A stretch of DNA of 64,000 nt from Chryseobacterium indologenes (GTDB lineage Bacteria > Bacteroidota > Bacteroidia > Flavobacteriales > Weeksellaceae), in assembly GCF_018362995.1 (NCBI RefSeq), contig NZ_CP074372.1:2108001-2172000 (forward strand). The letters run 5' to 3'. A program made the translations under genes and the position numbers. The notes below the pieces were generated by a model. It was given only the letters and a program-made list of their open reading frames with translations, was not told the DNA's origin and ran no database searches. Numbering within the stretch: position 1 is the stretch's first letter; each line of letters begins with the position of its first letter. Positions 25,849-34,580 of this stretch are shown piece after piece.

Positions 25849-26763
25849 TTAGGAATTTTTAAGTTGTTCAAAAAGTTCTTTCTGCTTCTCGGTAAGGTTG
25901 ATTGGCAGTTTCACTTCGTAGGTTACAAAAAGATCTCCGTGTTCTCCTTCTTTTTTATAGACAGGAAAGCCTTTTCCTTTCAATCTTACGGTGATTCCTG
26001 TTTGGGTTTCAGGTTTTACTTTAAGCTTTACACTCCCTTCCAGAGTATTTACATTCACTTCTCCTCCTAAAACAGCGGTATACAGATCAATTGTTACCTT
26101 GGTTTTCAGGTCATCCCCGATTCTTTCAAAATCCGGATCTGCTGGGATATTGAAGGTGATATATAAATCTCCGCTTGGCCCTCCGTTTATCCCTGGATTT
26201 CCATGTCCTTTCAGTTTGATCTGCTGTCCGTCATATACTCCTGCAGGAATTGTGATTCTGACTTTCTTTCCATTAATATCAAAAGTTTGTGGATGGGTTT
26301 TCGCGGCATCTCTCAGATTCAGATTCAATTCTGCTTTTATATCCTGGCCTTTAAATTTTCCGGAAGCCCTTCCTCTTGAACTTTTACCAAATCCACCGCC
26401 TGCTCCACCGAACATATTCTGGAAGAAATCTGAAAAATCTTCTCCTTCACCAAAATCAGCACCGGAGAATCCGCCGCCATAACTTTGCTGCTGATATTGT
26501 CTTTGCTGTTGCTGTTGAGCTTTTTCGTATTCTTCGCCGTGTTTCCAGTGTTCTCCGTACTTGTCGTATTTAGATCTGTTTTCCGGATTGCTGAGCACTT
26601 CATTGGCTTCATTCAATTCTTTGAACTGTCTTTCTGCTTCCTTATCATCAGGGTTCAGATCGGGATGAAGTTTCCGGGCCTGTTTCCGGTAGGCCTTTTT
26701 AATATCATCCTGTGTTGCGTTTTTATCTACGCCTAAAATTTTATAGTAATCTATATAAGCCAT
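25849..26763 (-). CDS. cbpA: DnaJ-type co-chaperone CbpA
   Basis: 304 residues. The J-domain at 1-70 carries HPD (33-35), which stimulates DnaK ATPase. A Gln-rich, then Gly/Phe-rich linker covers 80-130, followed by two DnaJ C-terminal substrate-binding domains (about 140-295). The zinc-finger domain of true DnaJ is absent, as expected for CbpA. It is followed 3 bp later by cbpM. A -7-like TAAATTTG (26787-26780) lies close upstream, and the gene diverges from a symporter gene. Confidence 0.92.
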   Translation of the reverse strand: MAYIDYYKILGVDKNATQDDIKKAYRKQARKLHPDLNPDDKEAERQFKELNEANEVLSNPENRSKYDKYGEHWKHGEEYEKAQQQQQRQYQQQSYGGGFSGADFGEGEDFSDFFQNMFGGAGGGFGKSSRGRASGKFKGQDIKAELNLNLRDAAKTHPQTFDINGKKVRITIPAGVYDGQQIKLKGHGNPGINGGPSGDLYITFNIPADPDFERIGDDLKTKVTIDLYTAVLGGEVNVNTLEGSVKLKVKPETQTGITVRLKGKGFPVYKKEGEHGDLFVTYEVKLPINLTEKQKELFEQLKNS

Positions 26764-26834
26764 AGAAATGAGGTTTACCCAAATTTATGAAATTTAGGTC
26801 TGAAAATTGTATAACAAAATGTTAAAAATAAACC

Positions 26835-26842
26835 TATCTTTG
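26835..26842 (+). promoter_or_regulatory. Candidate -7 box of the symporter gene
   Basis: TATCTTTG, 14 bp before the ATG. The nearest TTG is 25 bp upstream, longer than the usual spacer. Confidence 0.45.
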
Positions 26843-26856
26843 ATAAAAAGCACCAC

Positions 26857-28056
26857 ATGAAAGAGGTACTGAAAAACTACTCCGGAATCATATTTTTACT
26901 TTTAGGAATCACTATTGGAAGCATCATTGGAATTGTTGCTCCCGGTTTTGTGGAATATATAAAACCTCTGGGGGATATTTTTCTTAATCTTCTTTTTGTG
27001 AGTGTAGTTCCTTTGGTATTTTTTGCTGTGTCCAATTCTATTTCTTCTTTGGAGCAACAGTCTAAATTTGGAAAGATCATTCTGGTGATGTCTCTTACTT
27101 TTTTATTCTTTATTCTCACGGCAGCAGTTTTTACGATCTGTGCAGTTTATCTTTTCCCGGTTTCAGGAGTATCAGGGAGTTCTGAAATTATTTCTGAAGC
27201 AGCAAATGATGATACATGGGGCAATAGAATTGTAAGTTTCTTTACAGTGGGAGAATTCACTGAGCTATTCTCAAGAAGGAATATGCTTGCTCTTTTGGTA
27301 TTTGCATTTCTGACAGGATTTGCGGCCAGAAAAACAGGTGAAAAAGGGCAGCCATTCAGGGTTTTTATTGCTTCAGGATATGAAGTAATGAAAGAACTAC
27401 TTTTATTGGTCATGAAACTGGCTCCTATTGGTTTGGGTGCTTACTTTGCCTATCAGGTGGCTACTTTAGGTCCCCAGCTTTTTGGATTTTATGCTAAACC
27501 TTTAGGATTGTATTATGTTGCAGGAGTTATTTACTTTCTGGTCTTCTTTTCTATTTATGCTTTTATGGCAAACGGACAGAAAGGAGTCAAAAGTTTCTGG
27601 ACCAACGCAATCTACCCTACTCTTACAGCCATAAGCACCTGCAGCAGTTTTGCCACCATGCCTGCCAATTTACAGGCAGCATCCAAGATCGGAATTCCCA
27701 ACTCTATTGCCAATCTGGTGATTCCTATCGGGACTACCCTGCATAAAAACGGATCTTCAATGTCTTCAATCATTAAGATCTATGTGGCATTTTTAATCAT
27801 TGGAAAGGATTTTTTTGATCCTGCCAACCTGCTTTTGGCTTTGGGAATCACTGTATTTGTCAGCATTGTGGCTGGTGGTATTCCTAATGGCGGATATATT
27901 GGTGAAATGCTGATGATTTCTGTTTACAAACTGCCTCAGGAAGCTATTCCCGCGGTAATGATTATCGGGACTTTGGTAGATCCTTTAGCTACAGTCCTGA
28001 ATGCTGTAGGAGATATAGTGGCAGCCATGTTTGTCAACCGGTTTGTGAAAGTCTGA
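26857..28056 (+). CDS. Dicarboxylate/amino acid:cation symporter (DAACS family)
   Basis: 399 residues with the SDF-family pattern: about eight transmembrane helices and two re-entrant loops. STCSSFATMPANLQ corresponds to the serine-rich HP1 loop. NLVIPIGTTLHKNGSSM covers the TM7 (N/D)MxGT-like region; NGSSM is the conserved helix-break segment. GGIPNGG and DPLATVLNAVGD match HP2 and the TM8 substrate-binding helix. Such carriers import glutamate, aspartate or C4-dicarboxylates with Na+ or H+. It diverges from cbpA. The following small membrane gene is 27 bp away. The exact substrate is not predictable. Confidence 0.9.
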   Translation: MKEVLKNYSGIIFLLLGITIGSIIGIVAPGFVEYIKPLGDIFLNLLFVSVVPLVFFAVSNSISSLEQQSKFGKIILVMSLTFLFFILTAAVFTICAVYLFPVSGVSGSSEIISEAANDDTWGNRIVSFFTVGEFTELFSRRNMLALLVFAFLTGFAARKTGEKGQPFRVFIASGYEVMKELLLLVMKLAPIGLGAYFAYQVATLGPQLFGFYAKPLGLYYVAGVIYFLVFFSIYAFMANGQKGVKSFWTNAIYPTLTAISTCSSFATMPANLQAASKIGIPNSIANLVIPIGTTLHKNGSSMSSIIKIYVAFLIIGKDFFDPANLLLALGITVFVSIVAGGIPNGGYIGEMLMISVYKLPQEAIPAVMIIGTLVDPLATVLNAVGDIVAAMFVNRFVKV

Positions 28057-28083
28057 TTGCATTTAACTATTTTCTATTAACCC

Positions 28084-28596
28084 ATGAACTCATTTTTCAA
28101 AAGCATTGGCCTCTACAACAACCTCACTATTGATCTCAATATCAACAGTGCGGAACTTACAAAGAGATTAATGAAAGTAACTTATAAAACCAATACAGCT
28201 TTCATATCATTAGAAAAAGATGCTACAATTCCTACACGGTTTGAATACCGGGGAATGATTGATACCAACAGCTTTACAATCAAAAGAAGAGGAAGGCTAT
28301 TTGATATGAACAGAAGTAATCCTGTATTACGTGGAACTATTTCTGGTAAAAATGGTACATCATCCGTATCTGTAGAATTTTTTCCATCAGGATTTCAGAT
28401 CTTGAACTGGATTTTCATTCTGTGTTTTTGCTTTGTGATAACATATGCCAATATAACAGGTGATAAACAAGACGTTATGTTCGCGGTAGTTGCTTCGGTA
28501 ATAGCAATCACTCAATATTTTATCTTAAAAAGAGGAATTTCGAGAGGGAAATATGAATTTGAAAGAGAGCTTATCTATATTGCTCAAAAGCCTTAA
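28084..28596 (+). CDS. Unknown protein with two C-terminal membrane helices
   Basis: 170 residues. A soluble N-terminal domain (1-100, beta-rich, with basic KRRGR at about 76) is followed by two hydrophobic helices (about 104-120 and 128-146) and a charged tail. I do not recognise a family. It follows the symporter by 27 bp on the same strand and may be co-transcribed. It ends convergently 21 bp before the DUF779 gene. Confidence 0.6.
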   Translation: MNSFFKSIGLYNNLTIDLNINSAELTKRLMKVTYKTNTAFISLEKDATIPTRFEYRGMIDTNSFTIKRRGRLFDMNRSNPVLRGTISGKNGTSSVSVEFFPSGFQILNWIFILCFCFVITYANITGDKQDVMFAVVASVIAITQYFILKRGISRGKYEFERELIYIAQKP

Positions 28597-28617
28597 GCCA
28601 ATTTCAGACCAAAGGTT

Positions 28618-29001
28618 CTATTCACTGCGTTTTACGGGTTCCAGGTTTTCATATTCATCGGGAGTGAAAAGTCTGTAATGAACTTTAAAGGTTTTTCCCA
28701 AAGGAGTTTCCAGAGAGAAACCACCAGGTCCGAATCCATCTGTAACATCTAATGTAAAATGTGAATATTTCCAGTATTCAAAAAGGTCACGGTCTATCCA
28801 GAACTCATATCCATTGATCGTTCCGATCATGGCATCATTCATCCGGGGGAAAAATCCTCCTTTTTCAAAACATTGCGGCTGTGTGCCTTCGCAGCATCCT
28901 CCTGCCTGGTAAAACATGAGTGGACCGTATTGTTCTTCCAGTTTCCGGATCACTTCAAATGCCTGTTCTGTTGCAGAAAGTCTGGATATTTTTGCTTCCA
29001 T
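28618..29001 (-). CDS. DUF779 protein
   Basis: 127 residues with the DUF779 blocks MFYQAGGCCEGTQPQCFEKG, containing the conserved cysteines, and DGFGPGGFSLETPLGKTF. DUF779 genes are regularly found beside aldehyde dehydrogenases. Here the gene follows the alcohol dehydrogenase by 86 bp on the same strand and ends the cluster. Its role is unknown; metal binding through the cysteines is possible. Confidence 0.85.
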   Translation of the reverse strand: MEAKISRLSATEQAFEVIRKLEEQYGPLMFYQAGGCCEGTQPQCFEKGGFFPRMNDAMIGTINGYEFWIDRDLFEYWKYSHFTLDVTDGFGPGGFSLETPLGKTFKVHYRLFTPDEYENLEPVKRSE

Positions 29002-29087
29002 TATTTTTATTTTAGCTTACTAGAAACCTTATTGTTATAAAAAATCCCGGCAGGTAAATTCAGCCGGGATCAGCAACACATCATCAA

Positions 29088-30122
29088 TTAATTTGAGCCG
29101 GCAATATCCAAAACGATTCTGCCGTCAATCTGTCCTTTTTTCATTTTATCGAATACATCATTGATATCTTCAAGTTTTGCGGCAGTAACGGTTGCTTTTA
29201 CCAATCCTTCATTGGCAAAATCCAACGCTTCCTGCATGTCTTTACGGGTTCCTACGATAGAACCTCTCACGGTGATCCTTTTTAAAACCGTTTCAAAAAT
29301 CGGAAGTTCAAAAGAGCCGGGAGGAAGACCGTTCAGAGCAATAGTTCCTTTTCTTCTCAAAACATCTATTCCCTGTTTAAAAGCAATAGGTGAAACAGCT
29401 GTAATCAATGCACCGTGCATCCCACCGACTTCTTTATGTAAATATTCTCCGGGATCTGTGTTCTTTGCATTAACTACAAGATCTGCTCCTAATTTCTTTG
29501 CCAGTTCAAGCTTATCATCTGCCACATCAATGGCTGCAACATGCATTCCCATTGCTTTTGCATATTGAACGGCTACATGTCCCAATCCACCAATTCCCGA
29601 AATGGCTACCCATTCTCCAGGTTTTGTCTCTGTTTCCTTCAATCCTTTATAAACCGTTACTCCGGCGCATAAAATAGGAGCAATCTCCAGAAAGTTAACG
29701 TCAGACTTCAAATGTCCTACATATCTTGAGTCTGCAATAACGTATTCTGCAAAACCACCATCTACACTATAACCTCCGTTTTTCTGAGCTTCACAAAGGG
29801 TTTCCCATCCTGTGATACAGTAATCACAACATCCACAAGCACTGTACAGCCAGGGAACTCCTACCGCATCTCCTTCTTTTACAAAAGCTTCGGGTCCGCA
29901 GGCTACTACAATACCTACTCCTTCATGTCCGGGAATAAGAGGCATCTTGGGTTTTGCAGGCCAGTCACCATCTACAGCATGTAAGTCTGTATGACAAACC
30001 CCGCAGGCTATTACTTTGACTAGGACTTCATATCTTCCGGGTGCTCTTACGGGTACTTCTTCAATTTTCAAGGGTTGACCGTAGCCTTGAACTACCGCCG
30101 CTTTCATTGTTTTTGGGATCAT
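29088..30122 (-). CDS. adhP: Zinc-dependent alcohol dehydrogenase, AdhP-like
   Basis: 344 residues, medium-chain dehydrogenase. Catalytic zinc ligands appear in [10 protein letters not shown] (C43, H44) and GHEGVG (H66/E67). Structural zinc cysteines lie in the [16 protein letters not shown] block. The NAD-binding Rossmann motif [17 protein letters not shown] lies at about 173-189. The form resembles propanol-preferring AdhP. Together with the aldehyde dehydrogenase upstream it would oxidise short alcohols to acids. A later start at M6 (MKAAVV) is also possible. A 272-bp gap holding a GC-rich repeat separates it from the aldehyde dehydrogenase gene. Confidence 0.9.
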   Translation of the reverse strand: MIPKTMKAAVVQGYGQPLKIEEVPVRAPGRYEVLVKVIACGVCHTDLHAVDGDWPAKPKMPLIPGHEGVGIVVACGPEAFVKEGDAVGVPWLYSACGCCDYCITGWETLCEAQKNGGYSVDGGFAEYVIADSRYVGHLKSDVNFLEIAPILCAGVTVYKGLKETETKPGEWVAISGIGGLGHVAVQYAKAMGMHVAAIDVADDKLELAKKLGADLVVNAKNTDPGEYLHKEVGGMHGALITAVSPIAFKQGIDVLRRKGTIALNGLPPGSFELPIFETVLKRITVRGSIVGTRKDMQEALDFANEGLVKATVTAAKLEDINDVFDKMKKGQIDGRIVLDIAGSN

Positions 30123-30256
30123 ATTTTATTTTTTTGATAGAGTTATTTTGGGTATTAGTTTTTATCACCAGAGGTAATTGACAGCTCTCAGTTTTTGTGC
30201 TGTCTTTATAAGTCAATAATGATGTAGAATATGTAGATCAAAAGACTGATATTTCT

Positions 30257-30385
30257 CTGCGTGAGGGATAGTAAGGGCGGCGAGGAACGAGCCGGTGCGG
30301 AATGAAATGGAGCACCGAAACGAAGTGCAGCCCTGCATAGCCCGACCGTTTTGCCCTGGAAAAGCCAAGGCAATCGGGCACGTCC
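30257..30385. repeat. GC-rich intergenic element, probably dispersed
   Basis: About 130 bp of markedly higher GC than the surroundings, between the alcohol and aldehyde dehydrogenase genes. It has no open frame with a start that makes sense. It contains nested inverted segments: GCCCGA pairs with TCGGGC, and TTGCC with GGCAA, around the loop near 30355. From memory, similar sequence recurs between genes in Chryseobacterium genomes. That recurrence is not checked here. Confidence 0.55.
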
Positions 30386-30394
30386 TAAATAATA

Positions 30395-31924
30395 TTAAAA
30401 GAAACCTAACTTATTCTTGTTATAAGAAATCAGCATGTTTTTGGTTTGGCGGTAATGATCAAGCATCATCTTATGATTTTCTCTTCCGATTCCTGATTGT
30501 TTGTAACCTCCGAAAGGTGCTCCTGCAGGGTAAGAGTGATATTGGTTGACCCATACTCTTCCGGCTTCTATCTGACGGGGAATATTGTACAGCTGGTGAG
30601 CATCTCTTGTCCAAACGCCTGCACCAAGCCCATAAATGGTATCATTGGCAATTTTCACTGCGTCTTCTTCATCTTTGAAAGTGGTAAATGCCAGCACCGG
30701 ACCGAAAATTTCCTCCTGGAAGATTCTCATTCTATTGTTTCCTTTGAAAATCGTCGGCTGAATGTAGTATCCGTCTTCCAAATCCTCTCCAAGATGGTTA
30801 ACATCTCCTCCTACCAGAACTTCAGCCCCTTCTTCTATTCCCAACTGGATATAGGAAAGGATTTTATCTTTCTGAATCTTTGAAGCCTGAGCTCCCATCA
30901 TCACGGTTTTGTCCAGTGGATTTCCTACTTTGATGGCTTTTACTCTTTCGACTACCCTTTCAATAAAGGCATCTGCAATATCTTCCTGAACGAGTAATCT
31001 TGAAGGACATGTACAAATTTCTCCCTGATTAAGGGCAAAAAGAACGGCTCCTTCTATCGCTTTATCTAAAAATTCATCATCAGCATCCATTACAGAGTTA
31101 AAGAATACATTTGGTGATTTTCCTCCTAATTCCAATGTCACAGGAATGATATTTTCTGTTGCATACTGCATCACCATACGTCCTGTAGCAGTAGAACCTG
31201 TAAATGCTGCTTTTGCCACTTTCGGATTGGTCACCAGAGCTCTTCCAAGTTCTGCTCCGAACCCGTTAACAATATTGATAACACCAGCTGGTAAAAGGTC
31301 TCCGATCAGTTCCATCAAAACCATAATGGAAACAGGGGTACTTTCTGCAGGTTTTAAAACTACACAGTTTCCAGCTGCTAAAGCCGGAGCCAGTTTCCAG
31401 ACAGCCATGAGTATCGGGAAATTCCATGGGATGATTTGTGCAATTACTCCAAGGGGTTCATGAACGATAAGAGATACGGTATCTTTATCCAGTTCGTTAT
31501 GAGATCCTTCATCTGCACGGATAACAGAGGCGAAATATCTGAAATGGTCGATAGCCAAAGGTAAATCTGCAGCCAGTGTTTCTCTCACTGCTTTCCCATT
31601 ATCTATGGTTTCTACGGTAGCAAGGTATTCCAGATTCTGCTCTATTCTGTCGGCAATTTTATTAAGGATAATACTTCGTTCTGTAGATGAAGTATTTTTC
31701 CAGGTACGGAATGCTTTTTCTGCAGCATCTACCGCTAATTCCAAATCTTCTTTGGAGGAATGGGCAACCTGAGTAAAGTTTTTCCCATCAACGGGAGAGA
31801 CTACATCAAAATACTGTCCTTTAACGGGTGGAGTAAATTTTCCGTCAATATAATTATCATATCTGCTTTTGAACTCCGGGCGCTGTAAAAGCGTCGCTGA
31901 TCTTGGTTCTGTAATAGTGCTCAT
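30395..31924 (-). CDS. NAD(P)-dependent aldehyde dehydrogenase
   Basis: 509 residues from the ATG at 31924 ([13 protein letters not shown]); the frame is open further upstream without a better start. Family hallmarks are the NAD-binding [20 protein letters not shown], the catalytic glutamate in [12 protein letters not shown] and the catalytic cysteine C304 in GEICTCPSR. It is closest in form to the acetaldehyde/chloroacetaldehyde dehydrogenases that cluster with DUF779. It is the first gene of the ALDH-ADH-DUF779 set and diverges from an AraC regulator. Confidence 0.93.
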   Translation of the reverse strand: MSTITEPRSATLLQRPEFKSRYDNYIDGKFTPPVKGQYFDVVSPVDGKNFTQVAHSSKEDLELAVDAAEKAFRTWKNTSSTERSIILNKIADRIEQNLEYLATVETIDNGKAVRETLAADLPLAIDHFRYFASVIRADEGSHNELDKDTVSLIVHEPLGVIAQIIPWNFPILMAVWKLAPALAAGNCVVLKPAESTPVSIMVLMELIGDLLPAGVINIVNGFGAELGRALVTNPKVAKAAFTGSTATGRMVMQYATENIIPVTLELGGKSPNVFFNSVMDADDEFLDKAIEGAVLFALNQGEICTCPSRLLVQEDIADAFIERVVERVKAIKVGNPLDKTVMMGAQASKIQKDKILSYIQLGIEEGAEVLVGGDVNHLGEDLEDGYYIQPTIFKGNNRMRIFQEEIFGPVLAFTTFKDEEDAVKIANDTIYGLGAGVWTRDAHQLYNIPRQIEAGRVWVNQYHSYPAGAPFGGYKQSGIGRENHKMMLDHYRQTKNMLISYNKNKLGFF

Positions 31925-32070
31925 ATTAGTCTTGTTTTTATTTTTTCGATAAAGCCAAATTACAGTGAGATGCCCAAAAGAATATAGCACAATCCTATAA
32001 AAAAAGTGTAAAATAGTGCAAAGGGTTCAATTTTAGTATTTTATTAACAGCAACGTACTGTCAAATTTTC

Positions 32071-32078
32071 TATATTTG
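32071..32078 (+). promoter_or_regulatory. Candidate -7 box of the AraC gene
   Basis: TATATTTG, 29 bp before the ATG at 32108. No -33 TTG. Confidence 0.4.
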
Positions 32079-32107
32079 AGTTACCTCCTTTTCAAAAAAA
32101 TTTAGAA

Positions 32108-33031
32108 ATGAATAACAATAGTAAGATTTTATTAAATACTCCTGAATTACGTAAGGAAAACCAGCTATTGAGTCTTGTGGAACACCAGACGAAATTCAAT
32201 CTAAACAATTGCGAATTCAGCATTTATGAAACCCATAAGGCCGCTTTTGATGTAAAACTTCATTTTGAAAACATTGCATTTACAGCGATGCTGAGAGGTA
32301 AGAAACATATGAAACTGGATAATAAGACCAGTTATTTTGATTATTATCCGGGAGAAAGTATTCTGGTGGCTCCGGGGGAAACAATGGTTATTGACTTTCC
32401 TGAGGCAGACGAAACCCCTACCCAATGTATTTCTTTAAGTCTTAATCCTGATTTTATAGAGGATTCTCTTAATTATCTCAACTATAACCTTCCCAAAGTG
32501 GATGAGACTTCACAATGGAATATTCAGTTAGATGAGTATTTTCTGTTTAATAATAAAGCTTTGGCTTCAGCTACGAATAATATTATGAGGATTGCCATGG
32601 ATGATAATTCGCAAAAGGATATCATGGCCGATTTTGCACTGAAAGAACTTCTGATCAGGCTGATGCAGACCCAGGCAAGAGGTATGGTAGAAAAAAATAT
32701 TGTTAAGAATAAATCCAGGATAGGCTTTGTTGTGGATTATATTAAAAGAAATCTGCACCAGAAACTATCCATTGACAGTATTGCCAAACTGGCGTATGTA
32801 AGTAAATCCAATTTCTTTAAAATGTTCAAAGACGAACTGGGAACTTCCCCCAATGATTTTATTTTACAGGAAAGGATCAACAGAGCAAAAGAACTGCTTG
32901 CCAGCCAGATCAGCATCAAAGAAACGGCTTTTCAGACCGGTTTTTCAGATACAAATTATTTCACCAGAGTATTCAAACAACTGGAAGGAGTAACTCCGAA
33001 AAGTTATCAGGACAGAATGGTTCTGAGATAA
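32108..33031 (+). CDS. AraC-family regulator, probable activator of the aldehyde dehydrogenase cluster
   Basis: 307 residues. The N-terminal 190 residues form a cupin-like ligand domain (CEFSIYETHKAAFDVKLHF onward). The C-terminal 100 residues contain two helix-turn-helix motifs (LSIDSIAKLAYVSKSNFFKMF and IKETAFQTGFSDTNYFTRVF), ending with the AraC signature GVTPKSYQ. It is divergent from the ALDH gene across a 183-bp gap. This arrangement, and the frequent AraC-ALDH-DUF779 grouping, point to local control by an aldehyde or alcohol signal. That target is inference. Confidence 0.88.
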   Translation: MNNNSKILLNTPELRKENQLLSLVEHQTKFNLNNCEFSIYETHKAAFDVKLHFENIAFTAMLRGKKHMKLDNKTSYFDYYPGESILVAPGETMVIDFPEADETPTQCISLSLNPDFIEDSLNYLNYNLPKVDETSQWNIQLDEYFLFNNKALASATNNIMRIAMDDNSQKDIMADFALKELLIRLMQTQARGMVEKNIVKNKSRIGFVVDYIKRNLHQKLSIDSIAKLAYVSKSNFFKMFKDELGTSPNDFILQERINRAKELLASQISIKETAFQTGFSDTNYFTRVFKQLEGVTPKSYQDRMVLR

Positions 33032-33050
33032 TCCATATACAAAATTCTAT

Positions 33051-33085
33051 AAAAAAAGAGCCCCATTTCTGGGACTCTTCTTAAA
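33051..33085 (-). terminator. Terminator after the second susD gene
   Basis: On the minus strand AAGAGTCCCA / TGGGGCTCTT forms the stem and is followed by seven T. It also lies just after the convergent araC gene, so it may act in both directions. Confidence 0.75.
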
Positions 33086-33105
33086 AAATATATTAAAATT
33101 AAATC

Positions 33106-34566
33106 TTAATATTTGTCATTCTGCTTAATATTCGGGTTTGCCTGAATAGCAGAAATAGGAATTGGCCATTGCCATTTGAAGCTTCCAACCGGAAGATTCT
33201 GTGCTACAGGAGGCGTACCTGTACCATCAAAAAGATCTCCTTTACCTGATCTCTGAACAGGAAGACCTAGTCTCTTTAATGTATACCATCTGTCATTTTC
33301 AAATGCAAGCTCCAGTCTTCTTTCTTTTAGGATAGCATCTAAAAGTGCCTGTCCTGTTTCTGTACCAGGAGTAAATATAGTATATCTTTCAGCTCTCAGC
33401 TTATTTAACAAAACTAATGCCTGCGCACCATTACCTGTTCTGTAATAAGCTTCTGCAACATTTAGCAACACTTCAGCTCCTCTTAAATATCTTACCGGAA
33501 CTATATTAGATGGCAAGCCAGTAATACCAGCATATTTTGTAACGTGATTATACTTTTGTTTGCTATAGATATCTGTAGTAAAATAAGCAGATTTTCTTAC
33601 ATCATTATCTGTATAGGCAGTATATAGGTCATAATCAACAACAAATTCTGATCTTAGCGCTGGAACAGCCTGATTGTAAGCAACTCCTACTGTATTTTGC
33701 TCAGCTGCGGAATTTGATACCTGGAATAAAACGCCATCATTAATATCTCCTTCTTTTTCTTTCCAAATCTTATAAAAATTAGATTTTAGAGTAACGCTGG
33801 AAGAAATTCCCAATGCCAGTTCACCATATTTGATTGTGTTAGCATAGTCTCCTCTGTAAAGATTTACTCTTGACAATAATCCATATATAGCAGCCTTGCT
33901 CAATCTTCCTTTATCCAGATCATTTTGAGTAATATTATCAGCAGCAAATAATAAATCTGCTATAACTTTATCATATACCTGATCAACGGTAAGATTTCTG
34001 GATGATGTATTATTTAGAGGAGAATATGTCTCTGAATAATAAATTCCGATTGTATTTTTAGCCTCTGCAGATTGAGTTGGAATTTGAGAATATGCTCTTA
34101 CAATATCAAAATGAGCTATTGCTCTTAATGCTCTTGCTTCAGCTTCCAAATTTGTTTTCTGTGTTCCGGACAATACCCCGTTATTGATATATTTCAAAAC
34201 AAAGTTAGCTCTGCTGATTACAAGGTAAGCAGCAGTATACAATCCTGTTGTTTGTGAATTATCTGAAGAGAATTCAAAGTTCGAAGCAGCCAAATTGGTA
34301 TTCCTTCCTGTAGTTGTACGAACAAGATTATCAGTGGTAAGATCACCCATGATAAGCTGGTTTCCTGTATCACTGGTATAATACCCGGCTCCTTTAAGCG
34401 CTGTATAGGCACCATCCATAGCTTGTCTGAAGGTTTCAGGTCTGGTCATTGCCTGCTCCTGATCTTCATTGATTGATGAGATTTGATCTAAATTTCTGTC
34501 GCAAGACGTTAACGAAACAAAGATGGTTAACGCAGCTAAACTTATTTTTATTATATTCTTTTTCAT
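33106..34566 (-). CDS. SusD/RagB-family surface lipoprotein (second pair)
   Basis: 486 residues from the ATG at 34566; a TTG 12 bp upstream is less likely. The lipoprotein signal ends SLTSC with lipidated C22. Helical SusD blocks follow (EAEARALRAIAHFDIVRAYS, RYLRGAEVLLNVAEAYYRTG, LKERRLELAFENDRWYTLKR). It is 14 bp after susC. As lid of the SusC barrel it should capture a nutrient at the surface. No enzyme gene is adjacent, so there is no hint of the substrate. Confidence 0.93.
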   Translation of the reverse strand: MKKNIIKISLAALTIFVSLTSCDRNLDQISSINEDQEQAMTRPETFRQAMDGAYTALKGAGYYTSDTGNQLIMGDLTTDNLVRTTTGRNTNLAASNFEFSSDNSQTTGLYTAAYLVISRANFVLKYINNGVLSGTQKTNLEAEARALRAIAHFDIVRAYSQIPTQSAEAKNTIGIYYSETYSPLNNTSSRNLTVDQVYDKVIADLLFAADNITQNDLDKGRLSKAAIYGLLSRVNLYRGDYANTIKYGELALGISSSVTLKSNFYKIWKEKEGDINDGVLFQVSNSAAEQNTVGVAYNQAVPALRSEFVVDYDLYTAYTDNDVRKSAYFTTDIYSKQKYNHVTKYAGITGLPSNIVPVRYLRGAEVLLNVAEAYYRTGNGAQALVLLNKLRAERYTIFTPGTETGQALLDAILKERRLELAFENDRWYTLKRLGLPVQRSGKGDLFDGTGTPPVAQNLPVGSFKWQWPIPISAIQANPNIKQNDKY

Positions 34567-34580
34567 AAGGCTATTCAATA

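Noticed and set aside
30257..30385. Protein-coding frame across the GC-rich element
   Set aside because: Translations are open for short stretches only and have no start context; nested inverted repeats argue for a non-coding element.
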